Shown: positions 44,823-55,967 of the stretch, in pieces
Position numbering within the stretch: the first letter of the stretch is position 1
Layout of the letters: the number at the start of each line of letters is the position of its first letter
Origin: Aselliscus stoliczkanus
Taxonomy: Eukaryota; Chordata; Mammalia; Chiroptera; Hipposideridae
Length of the DNA stretch: 64,000 nt
Reading direction: 5' to 3'
Assembly: GCA_033961575.1 (NCBI GenBank)
Contig: CM066731.1
Span: 59,797,501-59,861,500 of the forward strand
The notes under the pieces: model-generated
The model's input: only the letters and a program-made list of their open reading frames with translations
What the model was told of the DNA's origin: nothing
The model's database searches: none
Translations under genes and position numbers: made by a program

Positions 44823-45178
44823 GCTCTAAGCAACAGCAGTTCAATGCCCAGCCTGAGCTGAGCTGCCGCTGAGCTGCCAACAGGTAGCATGATTGCTCAG
44901 TGGTTAGAGCATGTGCTCCTAACAACAAGGTTGCCAGTTTGACCCCTGCATGGGATGATGGGCTATGCCCACCTGCAACTAAGATTGAACACAGCACCTT
45001 GAGCTGAGCAGCCATGAGCTGCCATTGGGCGGCTGGATGGCAACTGGACTTGGAGCTGAGCTAGCTGTGCCCTCCACAACTAAGACTGAAGGACAACAAC
45101 TTGGCTGTTCCCCTTCCCCAAATCCCCAACACTGTTCCCCTTCCCCAATTCCCAATAAAATCTTTAGGAAAAAAAAAA
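44823..45178 (+). mobile_element. SINE type D, 3' piece
   Basis: Continues the SINE begun at 40,909: 'gctctaagcaacagcagttc', 'tcctaacaacaaggttgcca', 'aagattgaacacagcacctt', 'tccacaactaagactgaagg' and 'cccaataaaatctttagg'. It is a full VES-like body. Confidence 0.88.
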
Positions 45179-45289
45179 AGAATGAGTAGAAGCAATGCTC
45201 AAACAAAGAAAAACATAAAAGGATCTCAAAATGCCAATGTCTCAGAATATACTCAGGGATGGACTGAAAAATGATAGTAATAATTATGA

Positions 45290-45440
45290 TACTTATAAAA
45301 ATAGCTAGCATTTAGATTATTCAGTATTAAGCATTCATCTGGACATTGTCTATCTGTCAACTTGCTTGATCCTCACCACAACTCTATGAGGAAGATACTA
45401 CTATTATCCTCATTTTATAGATCAGAAAAAGTGACCCACT
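45290..45440 (+). repeat. MIR fragment
   Basis: 'agctagcatttagatta', 'acttgcttgatcctcaccac', 'aactctatgaggaagatact' and 'cattttatagatcagaaaaa' follow the MIR core. Confidence 0.65.
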
Positions 45441-46588
45441 TAGCTTCAAGTCATCTCCAGAAAAAAGTGACCAAAGCTCTGACCATGTTTCTTACACTTA
45501 CTTTCAATGCTCGCTCCAATTTTTTCTCCTCCCAGCTTCTCTCAGTATGATTTAGAAAGCGGAGGGCGAAATCTTTATTTCCACTAACACATATCATCTG
45601 TCATGTCCTACAGTTTTCCACAACGGGATTTGAATTTTTAACTTTTCTGAGACGAGTTATGCAAAGAAGCACAGCCCCAAAGAATGCACAAAATAGAGTG
45701 CGATAGCAACAGGAACCTGGAAGCACAGTGCCCGGGACGTTTTCTCTTATGGCAGCAATCTGCTCAACAGTGGCTGCTTCAACGTGCAGAAAGGGTTGGG
45801 GTTTTGTCAGGAATTGCTGCGCAGCTGCTCCTGATCTAGCTGGGAGAGGCCGAGAGCTGCCTTTAATTGACTGTCTCCTGCCCCCATTCATTAACATATG
45901 TCACTGCCAGACAGAGAAGAAAACACTCCATTTGGAAATGTGCCTCTCCACTCAGAAAGGTGGGCCTTCGAGTCCCGCCTGGATAACACATTTTATGTGG
46001 CAGTAAACAGCAATATGGCATTCTAGCACCTTCTCATCCAGAGCACCACTGACATATGTCTCCATGCAAAAGAAAAAAAAAAGAAAGATATTCCCAGATT
46101 AAGTGGCTTATGGTGGGACTGACACCTGAAGTAAGATGAGAAGGCAGGGAACAAGTACGCAGGAGGTCTGAAAGAGGCATGCCTCTATTTATCTAACTAA
46201 TGTTAGGAGAACCTATCCAAAAAATCAGAATCTCTGGGCCTTAAACAATTTTACAAAGAAAGCCACAGCTACTGTGTGGAGGGTACCGACCCATCCTGTT
46301 GTTCTAATGATAACAAGGGGCAGAGGCCACAGCTTGGTCTCCTCTGAGCTCAAGCTGAATCTGAGAGTTTCAGCACCATGTTTTAGATCCATTTCTAAAT
46401 GGCCAGATTTAATGTGTTGGCATTGAGAGCCAGGAAACACATTCCTTTTATAGAATGCCTTTGTGTTCCAGACAAACGCTGGACACATCAGCTTCAAGTT
46501 ACCGACTGGCTTTTGCCTCTCAAGGATTCAACACACCATTTTTAAGCTGACCTCTGTCTTTTTAAAGACAAGCTGTACATTTATTTTA
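45441..46588. other. Unique, moderately GC-rich; no gene
   Basis: A 98-codon minus frame (45,601-45,897) and a 92-codon plus frame (45,728-46,006) overlap. Neither is recognised. The block 45,690-46,000 is better balanced in base composition than its surroundings and is a candidate conserved non-coding segment. Confidence 0.35.
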
Positions 46589-46603
46589 AAAAGTGAATGG
46601 CTG

Positions 46604-46931
46604 GGCTGGCCGAGTGGCTTGTTGGTTAAGAGTTGGCTTGGGAGAACAAGCTCTGTACAGCAGGGCCGCAGGTTCAGATCCCACATATGAGGGCCAGTGA
46701 CACTACCCTCTACGGCTAAAATGGTGAACAACAGCTCAACCTGGAGCTGGGCTACTGTGAGCAGCCATCCAATGACAGGCGACCCATCTGCCTAAGCCGG
46801 GAAGATCACATGGGCCAGTGAAGCAGTGTCCTCCTGATGAATAAAAAAAGGACAGCAACTTGTCTGCTCCCCTTCCCTAATTCCCCAACGCTGTTCCCTC
46901 CCCAATTCCCCAATAAAATCTTAAAAAGAAA
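46604..46931 (+). mobile_element. SINE type B', internally shortened
   Basis: The target duplication is aaaagtgaatggct (46,589 and 46,933). About 120 bp of the body, including the internal repeat block, are missing between 'gagctgggctactg' and 'tgagcagccatccaatg'. Confidence 0.9.
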
Positions 46932-47040
46932 AAAGTGAATGGCTAGTGGTGATATTTGCAGAACAGTGCAAATGGACTGAGTGTCACTGAACTATATACA
47001 CTGAGAAATGATTAACATGGTGAATTTCATGTTAAGTATA

Positions 47041-47112
47041 CAGAGGGTGCCAAAAAAATGTATACACATTTTAAGAAAAGAAAAAAGTATTAAAATTGTA
47101 ATACTCAATATA
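47041..47112 (-). mobile_element. TIR MITE, copy 3 (truncated)
   Basis: TA then 'cagagggtgccaaaaaaatg tatacacattttaag' and 'attaaaattgtaatactcaa' match the reverse complement of the right end of the MITE copies at 37,232 and 51,968. The match stops near 47,112. Confidence 0.75.
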
Positions 47113-47705
47113 TAGCAATAACACCCACTATTTTACTACAATTTAAATTTCTTTTAACTTGGAAAAAAAGAGACATATTTGAAAGTTTCATCATTAATGA
47201 TGAAATACAGAGATATAATAATATTGACAACAGTAATTTTACATAAATATATTCAGTATTAAATGACAAAACAGGAAGGAAGGAAGTTAAAACAAATGTG
47301 AAATATTCTGTTTTCAGGCATAATGTTTGCATGGGAATCCACTAACACAAAATGAATGCATTTTTTTACTGAAGGTTGGGTTCAAAATATTAAATAGATT
47401 TAAAGGTCTTTGGGGAATTTTAATAAATTGAAAAATCAAATCTCTTAAAATTCTGCTGATTTGAATTGCCTAAAATGATAGAAATACTGTGTTTCAATTA
47501 AATTTTGAGTCATTTTACAAAAATCCCTTGAAAAGTTGTCAGATTTGTTTGGCATCATCAATAGAACAGAACATAGTCTATAAATAAATCCAAATTCATT
47601 CAGAAATTTAGTATACAATAAAGGTGAACTTCCAAAAAAGCAAGGAAAAGATAAATTAACCAATAACTAAAATTGTGAGAATTAAATAGCCATCTGAAAA
47701 ATTAA
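47113..47705. other. AT-rich, no gene recognised
   Basis: No recognised repeat or gene. Some of it might belong to a longer relative of the truncated MITE. Confidence 0.35.
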
Positions 47706-47719
47706 AAACAAAATATCTC

Positions 47720-48173
47720 GGGCCGGCCGGGTGGCACATTGGTTAAGCGCTGGTTTTGGGATGCCAGCGGCCCCGGTTCGGATCCCACATGAGGGCCAGT
47801 GACACTGCCCTCTACAGCTAACAACAGCTCCACCTGGAGCTGGGCTGTGCGAGGCCCGGTGATGGTGTGGGCTGCAGCCCCTGCTGCAGTGGGCTGCCAT
47901 AGGCTACAGTGAGTGGCCCGCAGCCAGCGTGAGCGGCTAGCAGCCAAGAGTGAGCTGCCAATAGCCGCGGTGAGCGACATCCAGAGGCCAGCGACCGATC
48001 TGCCTCATCCGGGAAGAGCGCAATGACGATACCAACAGTGAAGCAACATCCTCCGCAACTAAACTGAAGAACAAAAAGACGGCAACTTGTCTGTTCCCCT
48101 TCCCCGATTCCCCAATGCTGTTCCCCTCCGCCAATTCCCCAATAAAATCTTTAAAAAAACAAAACAAAAACAA
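47720..48173 (+). mobile_element. SINE type B, young subfamily
   Basis: The target duplication aaacaaaatatctc (47,706 and 48,174) is exact. Very close to the copy at 43,114, with the same diagnostic changes and two internal units. Confidence 0.94.
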
Positions 48174-48236
48174 AAACAAAATATCTCTAACTTATTTACA
48201 GACCAAAATAAATTCTAAATTAATCAAAGATTTAAG

Positions 48237-48339
48237 GGCCGGCTGAGTTGTGCGGTGGTTAGGAGCTGGCTTGGGACACTGGCAGCCCCGGTTCGGATCA
48301 CACATGTGAGAGCCAGTGACACTGTCCTCTAAAAAAAAA
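48237..48339 (+). mobile_element. SINE type A
   Basis: The target duplication aaagatttaag occurs at 48,226 and 48,340. Confidence 0.91.
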
Positions 48340-48786
48340 AAAGATTTAAGTGTGTACACACACACACACACAAAGTATAAGAAAACATGGAAGAATTCTT
48401 TAAATAATGTGACAAAATAGGAGGAGGAAAATATTTGTAACAATCATCACAAATAATAAACTAATAATTCATTAATATATAGGATACCTATAATGAATAA
48501 GAAAAAGACCAATTTCCAAAAATTGGTAAAAGAGTAAACAGTACATACCAAAGAAATACAAAAGTTTTTTTATACATGTAAAAGCATGCTTAATTTTACT
48601 TATAATAAGAAAGATAACTAAAGCTACAATGAGACACCATTATCACTTTTATATTAGCAAATATCAAAAATCAAAAAATATTATGTATTGGTGAGAAAAT
48701 GGGGAAACTGGCACTTTCATATATTGTTGGTGGACATATACATTGATGCAACTTCTTTGGAGGAGCTATTTAGAAATATATATGAA

Positions 48787-48933
48787 GGGCCGGCCGAGTG
48801 GCTCAGTTGGTTAAGAGCTCGCTCAAGAGTGCAAGCTGAGCTCTGAGCAACAGCTGTTCGAGGCCAGCCCGAGCTGAGTTGCCGTTGAGCTGCCAACAGG
48901 TGGCAGGATGGCTCAGCTAAAAAAAAAAAAAAA
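48787..48933 (+). mobile_element. SINE type C
   Basis: The target duplication gaaatatatatgaa occurs at 48,773 and 48,934. Confidence 0.92.
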
Positions 48934-49194
48934 GAAATATATATGAAAAACATTCAATGTATATTATTTTTGGCCTAGCAATTCCATATTTAGAAATTTA
49001 TCCTATAGTTATGTTTGCACTTAGAACAAATGCTATTTGCACAAGAATTTTCACTGGAAACAACAAAATGTCTGGCTAAAGAACTGCTATTGAAATGAAT
49101 TAGGTAGTTCTGTATATCAAATATATGTAATACAAAAATCAAGGTTCAGAATGGCATGTCTATGCCACTGCTATGCCACTGTCTGTGTGTGTAT

Positions 49195-50458
49195 ATTTTT
49201 CCAATTGACATACAATATTATATTAGTTTGGGGTGTACAGTGTAATGATTAGACATTTATATAAGTTATGAAGTGATTCATCCATAAGTCTTGCACTCAC
49301 CTGACACCATACATATTTATTACCATACTGTTGATTATATTTCCTATGCTGTACTTTACATGATAATTTTGTAACTACCAATTTGTACTTCTTAATCCCT
49401 TTACCTTTTTCACCCATCTCCCCAACTTCCTCCCATCTGGCAATCATCAGTTTATTCTCTGTATCTGTAAGGTTATTTATTTTTTTTTTTTAGCTGACCC
49501 ATCCTGCTACCTGTTGGCAGCTCTGCGGCTGCTCAGCTCAGGCTGGGCATCTAACTGCTATTGCTCAGAGCTCAGCTCACACTCTTGAGCGAGCTCTTAA
49601 CCAACTGAGCCACTGTGAGGTTATTTTTGTTTTGTTTGGTCCTTTATTTTGTTTTTTAGATTCCACATGTAACTGAGATCATATGATATTTGTCTCTGTC
49701 TGTCTTATTTCATTTAGCATAATACCCTCTAGGTCCATCTAGGTTGTCACAAATAGTAAGATTTTATTCTTTTTCATGGCCAAGTAATATTCCATTGTAA
49801 ATATGTACCACCTCTTCTTTATCCAGTGGTCTACCAATGAACACTTAGGTTTCCTCTATATCTTGGGTATTCTAAATAATGCTGCAATGAACATAGGGAC
49901 ACATATCTTTTCAAATTAATGTTTTGGATTTCTTCAGGTAAGTGTCCAGAAGTGGAATCGCTGGGTTTATGGTAGCTCTATTATTATTTTTTTGAGAAAC
50001 CTCCATACTGTTTTCCATAGCAGCTGCACCAATCTGCAATCCCAACAGTGCACAAGGGTTCCCTTTTCTCCATATCCTCACCAACACTTGTTGTTTGTTG
50101 ATTTATTGATGATAGCCATTCTGACAGGTGTGAAGTGATATCTCATTGTGGTTTGAATTTACATGTCTGTGACACTGAGCATTTTTTTCATGTGTCTATC
50201 AATCATCTGTATGTTCTCTTTGGACAAGTGTCTGCTCAGTTCCACTGCCCATTTTTTAACTGGATTGTTTATTTTTTTGGTGTTAAGTTATATGAGTTCT
50301 TTATATATTTTGGATATTAATCCCTTATTGGATGTATCATTGGCAAATATCTTCTCCCATTCACTAGGCTGTCTTTTCATTTTGTTGATGGTTTCCTTTA
50401 CTATGCAAAACTTTTTAGTTTGATGTAGTCCCATTTGCTTATTGTGTATGTAACCTTT
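49195..50458 (-). mobile_element. L1 3' end, ORF2 C-terminus plus 3'UTR
   Basis: Reverse-oriented L1MA-like sequence: 'ccaattgacatacaatatta', 'ccatgtaactgagatcatat', 'aagtaatattccattgtaaa', 'ctgcaatgaacataggga', 'aacctccatactgttttcca' and 'ctgacaggtgtgaagtgata'. At 50,288-50,482 the minus frame still shows '[18 protein letters not shown]', a conserved ORF2 tail segment. It is interrupted by a SINE at 49,483. Confidence 0.85.
49483..49613 (-). mobile_element. SINE type C, 5' end missing
   Basis: The target duplication is gtaaggttattta (49,467) / gtgaggttattttt (about 49,614). The outermost head bases (ggccggcc side) are absent, so it is slightly 5'-truncated. Confidence 0.88.
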
Positions 50459-50462
50459 AAAA

Positions 50463-50479
50463 TGATACACAAACACACA

Positions 50480-50516
<37 letters not shown>
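50463..50516. repeat. (CA)n microsatellite
   Basis: CA repeat with a CATTCA interruption, at the edge of the L1. Confidence 0.95.
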
Positions 50517-51688
50517 CTTGAACATGCTAGAGACTTCTCTGAAATAATACACAAGAAACCACAATTGCTTCTGTGAACAGGAAATGAATAGCTAGAGAAA
50601 TAAGAGGAAACCTTCCCTTTTAACATGAACTCTTAGGATCTTTTGAATTTTGTACCATCATTACCCAGACCCCCCCAAAAAAATTTTTAAGGCAAAAGGC
50701 AATCAATATAAATATCTTACGTACCAACACTGATTAGTTAGCTACAGATTGGAATGACTGAATTGACATTTTTAGAAAAGAAACTGAAATACAACCCACT
50801 CACCTCCAGCCTGTATAGCATAAAAGTAATGAAAACTCAGGAGGAGTCAGGAAAAAAAAATTTTTAAGAACAAAGACAAATGAATAAAACTAAACTTTTC
50901 TTTTGTCAGTTGTCTCAAATATTCCGATTTTAGAAAGTCTTTGGAATAGGAGGACAAAACAATAATTATCCATATTTAGGAAATAAAATTTTTTTTAAGT
51001 ATTTTCAGATAGAGATGGGTTTTGAGGATATTTAAAACACAACTCCCAAATTCTCTCCCCAACCCCCCAACATCTGAGCTGCCATATTAACATATATATA
51101 TATAAACAAACCTCATTCTAATCCCAGCCATGCACAGCTATCAGTAATCAGGATTTATCTGAATAGGCAGGAAGTGTGACAAGTAGCTAGCAACCCTTCC
51201 AATTTGGCCATTAAGGATATTAGTTTTGCTTTATTGTTTACAGGAAATGTTTCCTGCGAAGGCCAGCCTGACGGTCCTGACCAAAATAACACAGAGCTGG
51301 AGTTCAGTCTTCCGTGTCGTCTCCGAAGGAAGCAAAGGAGCCCTGAGCTGGTTCCCCACAAGAGGCTGCTAGAGAGCCCAGCACCGCCAGGGCAGGCCTG
51401 CGTCCCCTTCACCTCCGCCTGTCGCAGAGCAGCCGAATGGGCAGAAAAGAGACAAGGAATTTCGTCCTTGAGAGAGCAACCGAAAACACTTGACATGGTT
51501 CAGACCCAAGAAAAACTACCTGAGACAAGAATTTTAATTCTCCAGAGCACTTTCAAGAGATTAGCGTACTATAATTATTGTCAATTCCCTGCTCTTAAGT
51601 CTCTTTGGATGACTTTTTGTTGACATGCAGAAGATACTGGGATATACAAGTGCAAATAAAACAAATCTTTTACAAGGCCTTTCCCCAT
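50517..51688. other. Unique; one candidate exon-like block
   Basis: Apart from 51,204-51,623 (listed separately), no gene or repeat is recognised. AT-rich to 51,180. Confidence 0.4.
51204..51623 (+). other. 139-codon open frame, unrecognised
   Basis: An open frame in unique, comparatively GC-rich sequence. A polypyrimidine stretch and cag at 51,228-51,243 ('tgctttattgtttacag') would serve as a splice acceptor inside the frame. No matching donor or conserved protein motif is evident. The translation (Pro/Arg/Gln-rich, e.g. 'FSLPCRLRRKQRSPELVP') is not recognised. A 113-codon frame overlaps on the other strand. It could be a chance frame, a non-coding exon or a lost gene. Confidence 0.2.
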
Positions 51689-51699
51689 CTACCTTGCCT

Positions 51700-51841
51700 T
51701 TTTTTTTTTTTTTTTTTTCAGCTGAGCCATCCTGCCACCTGTTGGCAGCTCAGCTCAGGCTGGGCATCGAGCTGCTGTTGCTCAGAGCTCAGCTCGCACT
51801 CTTGAGTGAGCTCTTAACCAGCTGAGCCACTCGGCCAGCCC
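51700..51841 (-). mobile_element. SINE type C, long A-tail
   Basis: The target duplication tctaccttgcc occurs at 51,689 and 51,842. The tail of about 20 T on the plus strand and close match to consensus suggest a recent insertion. Confidence 0.93.
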
Positions 51842-51967
51842 TCTACCTTGCCAATATTATAGTTCATCCCTCTTCCAGGAACTCGCTGCATTTTCTCACA
51901 TTCTCTCCCTTGCTTACTCTGTTTCCCTCTCATAAAACACCCCATTTCTGGTCTACCCACTGAAATA

Positions 51968-52211
51968 CCAGGGGGTGCCAAAAAAAATGTATCCACATTT
52001 TAAGAGATGTTAACTTTGCTCAATGTTGCTCAAGCAGTAGTTCGTCATAATCAGAAGTGTCTGGACGCTGATGGTAACCACTTTGAGCACCTCTTGTAAT
52101 TGCAGAATCAAATAAGACTTGTATTGCTCTTTAGTTATCAGTATATATTGAGCATTACAATTTTAATAGTTTTCCTTTCTTAAAACGTGTATACATTTTT
52201 GGCACCCTCTG
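51968..52211 (+). mobile_element. ~240-bp TIR MITE, copy 2
   Basis: Left end 'cagggggtgccaaaaaaaat' and right end 'acatttttggcaccctctg' are inverted repeats of about 30 bp. The interior matches copy 1 at 37,232 almost throughout. A TA lies close to each end. No transposase frame is present. Confidence 0.82.
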
Positions 52212-52401
52212 CATATATACATTACATATATAAATTCATCTTTTTTCAGTGACTAAGGATTTTGCCAGGCCTCAATCGTAGTTCTAGACATAGTCTCATT
52301 ATATACTTTATATCTACAATTCTACACCTGAAATAAGAAATACAAATATAAGAAACTGAGCTGAATGTATACCCACCTCAAGACATCCTTAAAATGGTTT
52401 G

Positions 52402-52512
52402 TTTGTTTGTTTGTTTGTTTTGAGGGCAGTGTCACTGGCCTTCATATGTGGGATCCGAACCAGGGTCGCTGGCATCCCAAGCCAGCTCTTAACCACAGCG
52501 CCTCGGCCGGCC
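52402..52512 (-). mobile_element. SINE type A
   Basis: The target duplication is cttaaaatggttt / cctaaaactgttt. The tail is a (GTTT)n run. A few head bases ('gccactc') are missing. Confidence 0.87.
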
Positions 52513-53197
52513 CTAAAACTGTTTTTATTAATTTATTATATTTACTTTTTATAAACTAAAATGTGACTTTTTATTAAGAGTGGCTTGTTTTACTAAATTA
52601 ACACTCCAGCAAACATTTACATATTTGCTACATAATGCTCTACATGCTAAAACATAGAATTAGATGTGGGAGTGAATTGGGAGATTCCAATTAATTAATT
52701 GGCTCTTAATTAACAGAAGTTTTGCTCTAATTAAATCACCAACAACATAAACAATTTAAAAAATGATTATCTTTTCTATCTTTACGAGAATGATGTAAAC
52801 ATGGCTGCTTCTTACTGGTAGAGCAGGCTGCCTGCCTTTCTCTTGCTTTGCAAAACTATGCGCGCTTTGCAAAAGCTATGCAGAATCCTTTTCTGCCTAG
52901 CAACTGATGAAAAATAAAAAACCTTTGCCATTAGCCAGATCTATACTTGGAAACAAGCATAAATTTACTAGTCTTAATTTTAGTTACTAAAATTGCATCT
53001 TAGCAGAGAGAGAAGGAAAAGAGTGTAGCTTTGTAGAACACATTAGCCTCTAACTTTGTGAACTCCACGGAAGAGAGAGTCACAGTGGATAAATGAAGAA
53101 AAAGGACTTCGTGATACATTTAACTCACTCAACAGAAAAGTTTGCTATTGTCCTAGTTCCTAGTGTAGTTGGTAGTGGGACAGGAATGCTAAACTTT
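52513..53197. other. AT-rich, no gene recognised
   Basis: Nothing identifiable. Confidence 0.4.
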
Positions 53198-53211
53198 AAA
53201 AAGCAACAACA

Positions 53212-53333
53212 GGGCCAGCCAAGTGGCGTGGTGGTTAAGAGTTGGTTTGGGATGCCAGTGACCACGGATTGGATCCCACATATGAGGGCCAGTGACATTG
53301 ACCTCTGAAAAAATAAATAAAAGATAAATAAAT
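53212..53333 (+). mobile_element. SINE type A
   Basis: The target duplication aaaaagcaacaaca occurs at 53,198 and 53,334. It ends in an AAAT tail. Confidence 0.92.
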
Positions 53334-53469
53334 AAAAAGCAACAACACTTTTGGTGTGACATTCTGTTGAAAAACAGGGATGTGATCTCATCCCTGTTTT
53401 GCAGAGAATGCCCCTTAGTGTGCCAGGCTCAGAATGAGAGGGAACTAGCACCAACACTTTCAATCTCCT

Positions 53470-53610
53470 TTTTGAGGTTTTCAAAGCAGTTTCAGTCACA
53501 TCATATTCATCCTCCCAGCAACCCTATGTCAGGCTAGTAGGATTTACACACTTGACCATAGAGAGATTTAGTGACTTATCCAAGGTCATAGTGAGTTTTC
53601 AACAAGTCCA
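53470..53610 (+). repeat. MIR fragment
   Basis: 'cacatcatattcatcctccc agcaacccta' and 'gagatttagtgacttatcca aggtcatag' follow the MIR core. Confidence 0.6.
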
Positions 53611-54239
53611 GGTTTGCAGCCTCTACTGGCTGATTCCCCTCACGTGTTAGAAAACATTCTTTTCCTCACCCTGTTCTATTCTCAGATGGTGTTGATGCCC
53701 ACACTGAAAATAGACTCCCTTACTACTGCCAGAAGCTCTTCCCTTCATTGTCCGATGGAGAAGGAGTCACAAGAAGATGGCAATGACCCATTAGGCTTAT
53801 CTCCAGATGTCCCCCAATTATGCTGCCAAGTTTAGCAAAACAGTAATACCAGACATCCAGTTAAATTTGAATTTAACAGAAAAATAATGAATAATTTAGT
53901 TTAAGTGTGCAATGGGACATACTTATACAAAACATTTATTTGTTATTTATGTGAAATTCAAATTTTACTGGACATCTTGTATCGCGCTACTCTACCCCAC
54001 TAGTCCCCACGTCTAACTCTTGCACCCACACACGGGAATGCATCAAAACCAGGAAACTTACCCAGGACACAAGAAACAACCCACAGACATTTAAGAAGGT
54101 TGTTCTCTGCAAAATGATTCTCCAGTCCAAACCTCAGAGAATTAGGTTCTTAGGTATTTTATAACAAGCTTAAAAAACATAAAAACACAGCGATATTTAT
54201 GGAGTTTTCTTCCTAATTACAAAAGTAACATGTGTGCAT
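53611..54239. other. No gene recognised
   Basis: Unique. The 73-codon frame at 53,614-53,835 is not recognised. Confidence 0.4.
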
Positions 54240-54925
54240 TTTCCAAAGATGGCGACAACAATATCTCTCATCTCACTTTTCCAAAATATGACCTAGAGAT
54301 GATGTCTATGGCCCTTCCTTCTTGAATATGGATGAACTTGTGACTCATACCCAGTAGAAATAGCAGAAGTGACACCACACAACTTCTAAGGCCAAATAAG
54401 GAAAGGCAATGCTGAGCCTTCCTCACTGTATCATTCACACTTGGAGCCCTGAAGCTGCCATGTAAGAAGTCCAAGTACAGTAAGGCCACCATACTTGGAG
54501 GAGGCCAAGCCACATGGAGAGGCCCCCTGTAGGCACTCCAGCAAACAGATCCAGTCTTCTAATTCTCCCGGCCTGGGGGTTAGACCTGTGAGTGAAGGAG
54601 CCTTCAGTTTGTTCCAGTCCCCAACTGTTGGGGCACCCCCAGACTTCAAGTCTTCCCAGCTGAGCCTGAGACATGATGAAGCAAAGACAAGTTGCTTTCC
54701 AAATTCTTGTTAACATAGTAAAGGAGGGCCGGCAGAGTGGCGCGGCAGTTAAGCGCTGGCCTGGGAAGCCAGCAGCCCCGGTTCGGTCCCACATATGAGG
54801 GCCAGTGACACTGCCCTCAAAAAAAAAAAAAAAAAAAAAACATAGTAAAGGGCAGCCGCTTTACACGATCAAGTTCACCATGGTCTATTCTGCAACAATA
54901 GTAACTGAAACATACATAATACATG
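54240..54925 (+). mobile_element. MLT1-type MaLR LTR, interrupted
   Basis: 'tgtgactcatacccagtaga', 'agcagaagtgacaccacaca', 'gaagctgccatgtaagaagt', 'ccaagccacatggagaggcc' and 'cccagctgagcctgag' are followed beyond a SINE by 'ctgcaacaatagtaactgaa'. They run in MLT1 LTR order. Confidence 0.65.
54726..54838 (+). mobile_element. SINE type A in LTR
   Basis: The target duplication aacatagtaaagg occurs at 54,712 and about 54,839. The tail is a pure A-run. Confidence 0.93.
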
Positions 54926-54950
54926 CTCACTGCAGAAACATTAAAAAAGG

Positions 54951-55046
54951 GCGCAATGGTTAAGCTCTGGCTTGGGAAGCCAGCGGCCCTGTTTTGGGTC
55001 CCACATATGAGGGCCAGTGACACTGCCCTCAAAAAAAAAAAAAAAA
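54951..55046 (+). mobile_element. SINE type A, 5'-truncated
   Basis: Starts at 'gcgcaatggttaagctctgg', missing the first ~12 bases. The A-tail runs into 'tggtag', which leads directly into the next SINE. Confidence 0.86.
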
Positions 55047-55052
55047 TGGTAG

Positions 55053-55495
55053 GCCGGCTGAGTGGCGCATTAAGAGCTGGTTTTGTGATGCCAGTGGCCC
55101 CGGTTCGGATCCCACATGAGGGCCAGTGACACTGTCCTCTACAGCTAACAACAGCTCCACCTGGAGCTGGGCTGTGCGAGCCCCGGTGATGGTGTAGGCT
55201 GCAGCCCCTGCTGCAGTGGGCTGCCATAGGCTACAGTGAGTGGCCGGCAGCCAGCGTGAGCAGCCGGCAGCCAGCGTGAGCTGCCAATAGCCGCAGTGAG
55301 CGACCATCCAGAGGTCGGCGACCGATCTGCCTCATCCGGGAGGAGAGCAATGACGATACCAACATGGGCCAGTGAAGCAATATCCTCTGCAAACTAGACT
55401 GAGGAACAAAAGGACAGCAACTTGTCGGTTCCCCTTCCCCAATTCCCCAGTGCTGTTCCCCTCCCCCAATTCCCCAATAAAATCTTCGGAAAAAA
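55053..55495 (+). mobile_element. SINE type B, intermediate subfamily
   Basis: Shares the 'cccacatgagggcc' deletion with the young subfamily but keeps 'accaacatgggcc' and 'gcgaccatcc', so it lies between the older and younger B copies. It has two internal units. Confidence 0.91.
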
Positions 55496-55599
55496 AGAAA
55501 ATAGTCACTTGTCATTTTACATGCAAAGGCAATTACTTTCCAAAATTTGAGGTACATGTTTCCAATAATTTTCTATGGCTCTATGCATACTTTTTTCTT

Positions 55600-55966
55600 C
55601 TTAAACAAAGAGAACACAGGTCTAATTTTTAGCTTCAACAACAACTAGGAAAAAATCTTTCCATCTTACTGAATAATTTTGTCTTTGACAATAATAACTG
55701 TAGTAGCTATTACTGTTTCTAATTTTTTGTTATTATAAATTCAGCAGCACTGAACATCCCTGTACATATATGTTTGCACTCATCTGCTTTTTTGTGTTTT
55801 TTTTGAGGGCAGTGTCACTGGCCCTCATATGTGGGACCCGAACCGGGGCTGCTGGCTTCCTAAGCCAGCGCTTAACCACCACGCCACTCGGCCGGCCCTG
55901 CACTCATCTGCTTTTGCCTTAAGATAATTCCTACAAGTAGAATTGTTAGGTCAAAATTCTTGCATC
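55600..55966 (-). mobile_element. Old L1 fragment
   Basis: On the plus strand 'ttcagcagcactgaacatcc ctgtacatat' and 'agataattcctacaagtaga attgttaggtcaaaa' are the reverse complement of an old L1 3' region. Confidence 0.5.
55792..55898 (-). mobile_element. SINE type A
   Basis: The target duplication tgcactcatctgctttt (55,775 and 55,899) is exact. Confidence 0.94.
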
Positions 55967-55967
55967 C

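Larger units (their letters stand above)
48190..49090 (+). mobile_element. Old L1 (L1M-like) ORF2-end fragment
   Basis: 'caaaataaattctaaattaa tcaaagattt', 'atgagacaccattatcactt', 'gaaactggcactttcatata' and 'gcctagcaattccatattta' follow the ORF2 end and 3'UTR of an old L1. Two SINEs interrupt it. Confidence 0.65.

Noticed and set aside
53125..53499. A 124-codon minus-strand frame
   Set aside because: It crosses a type A SINE and its AAAT tail, and is not recognisable as a protein.
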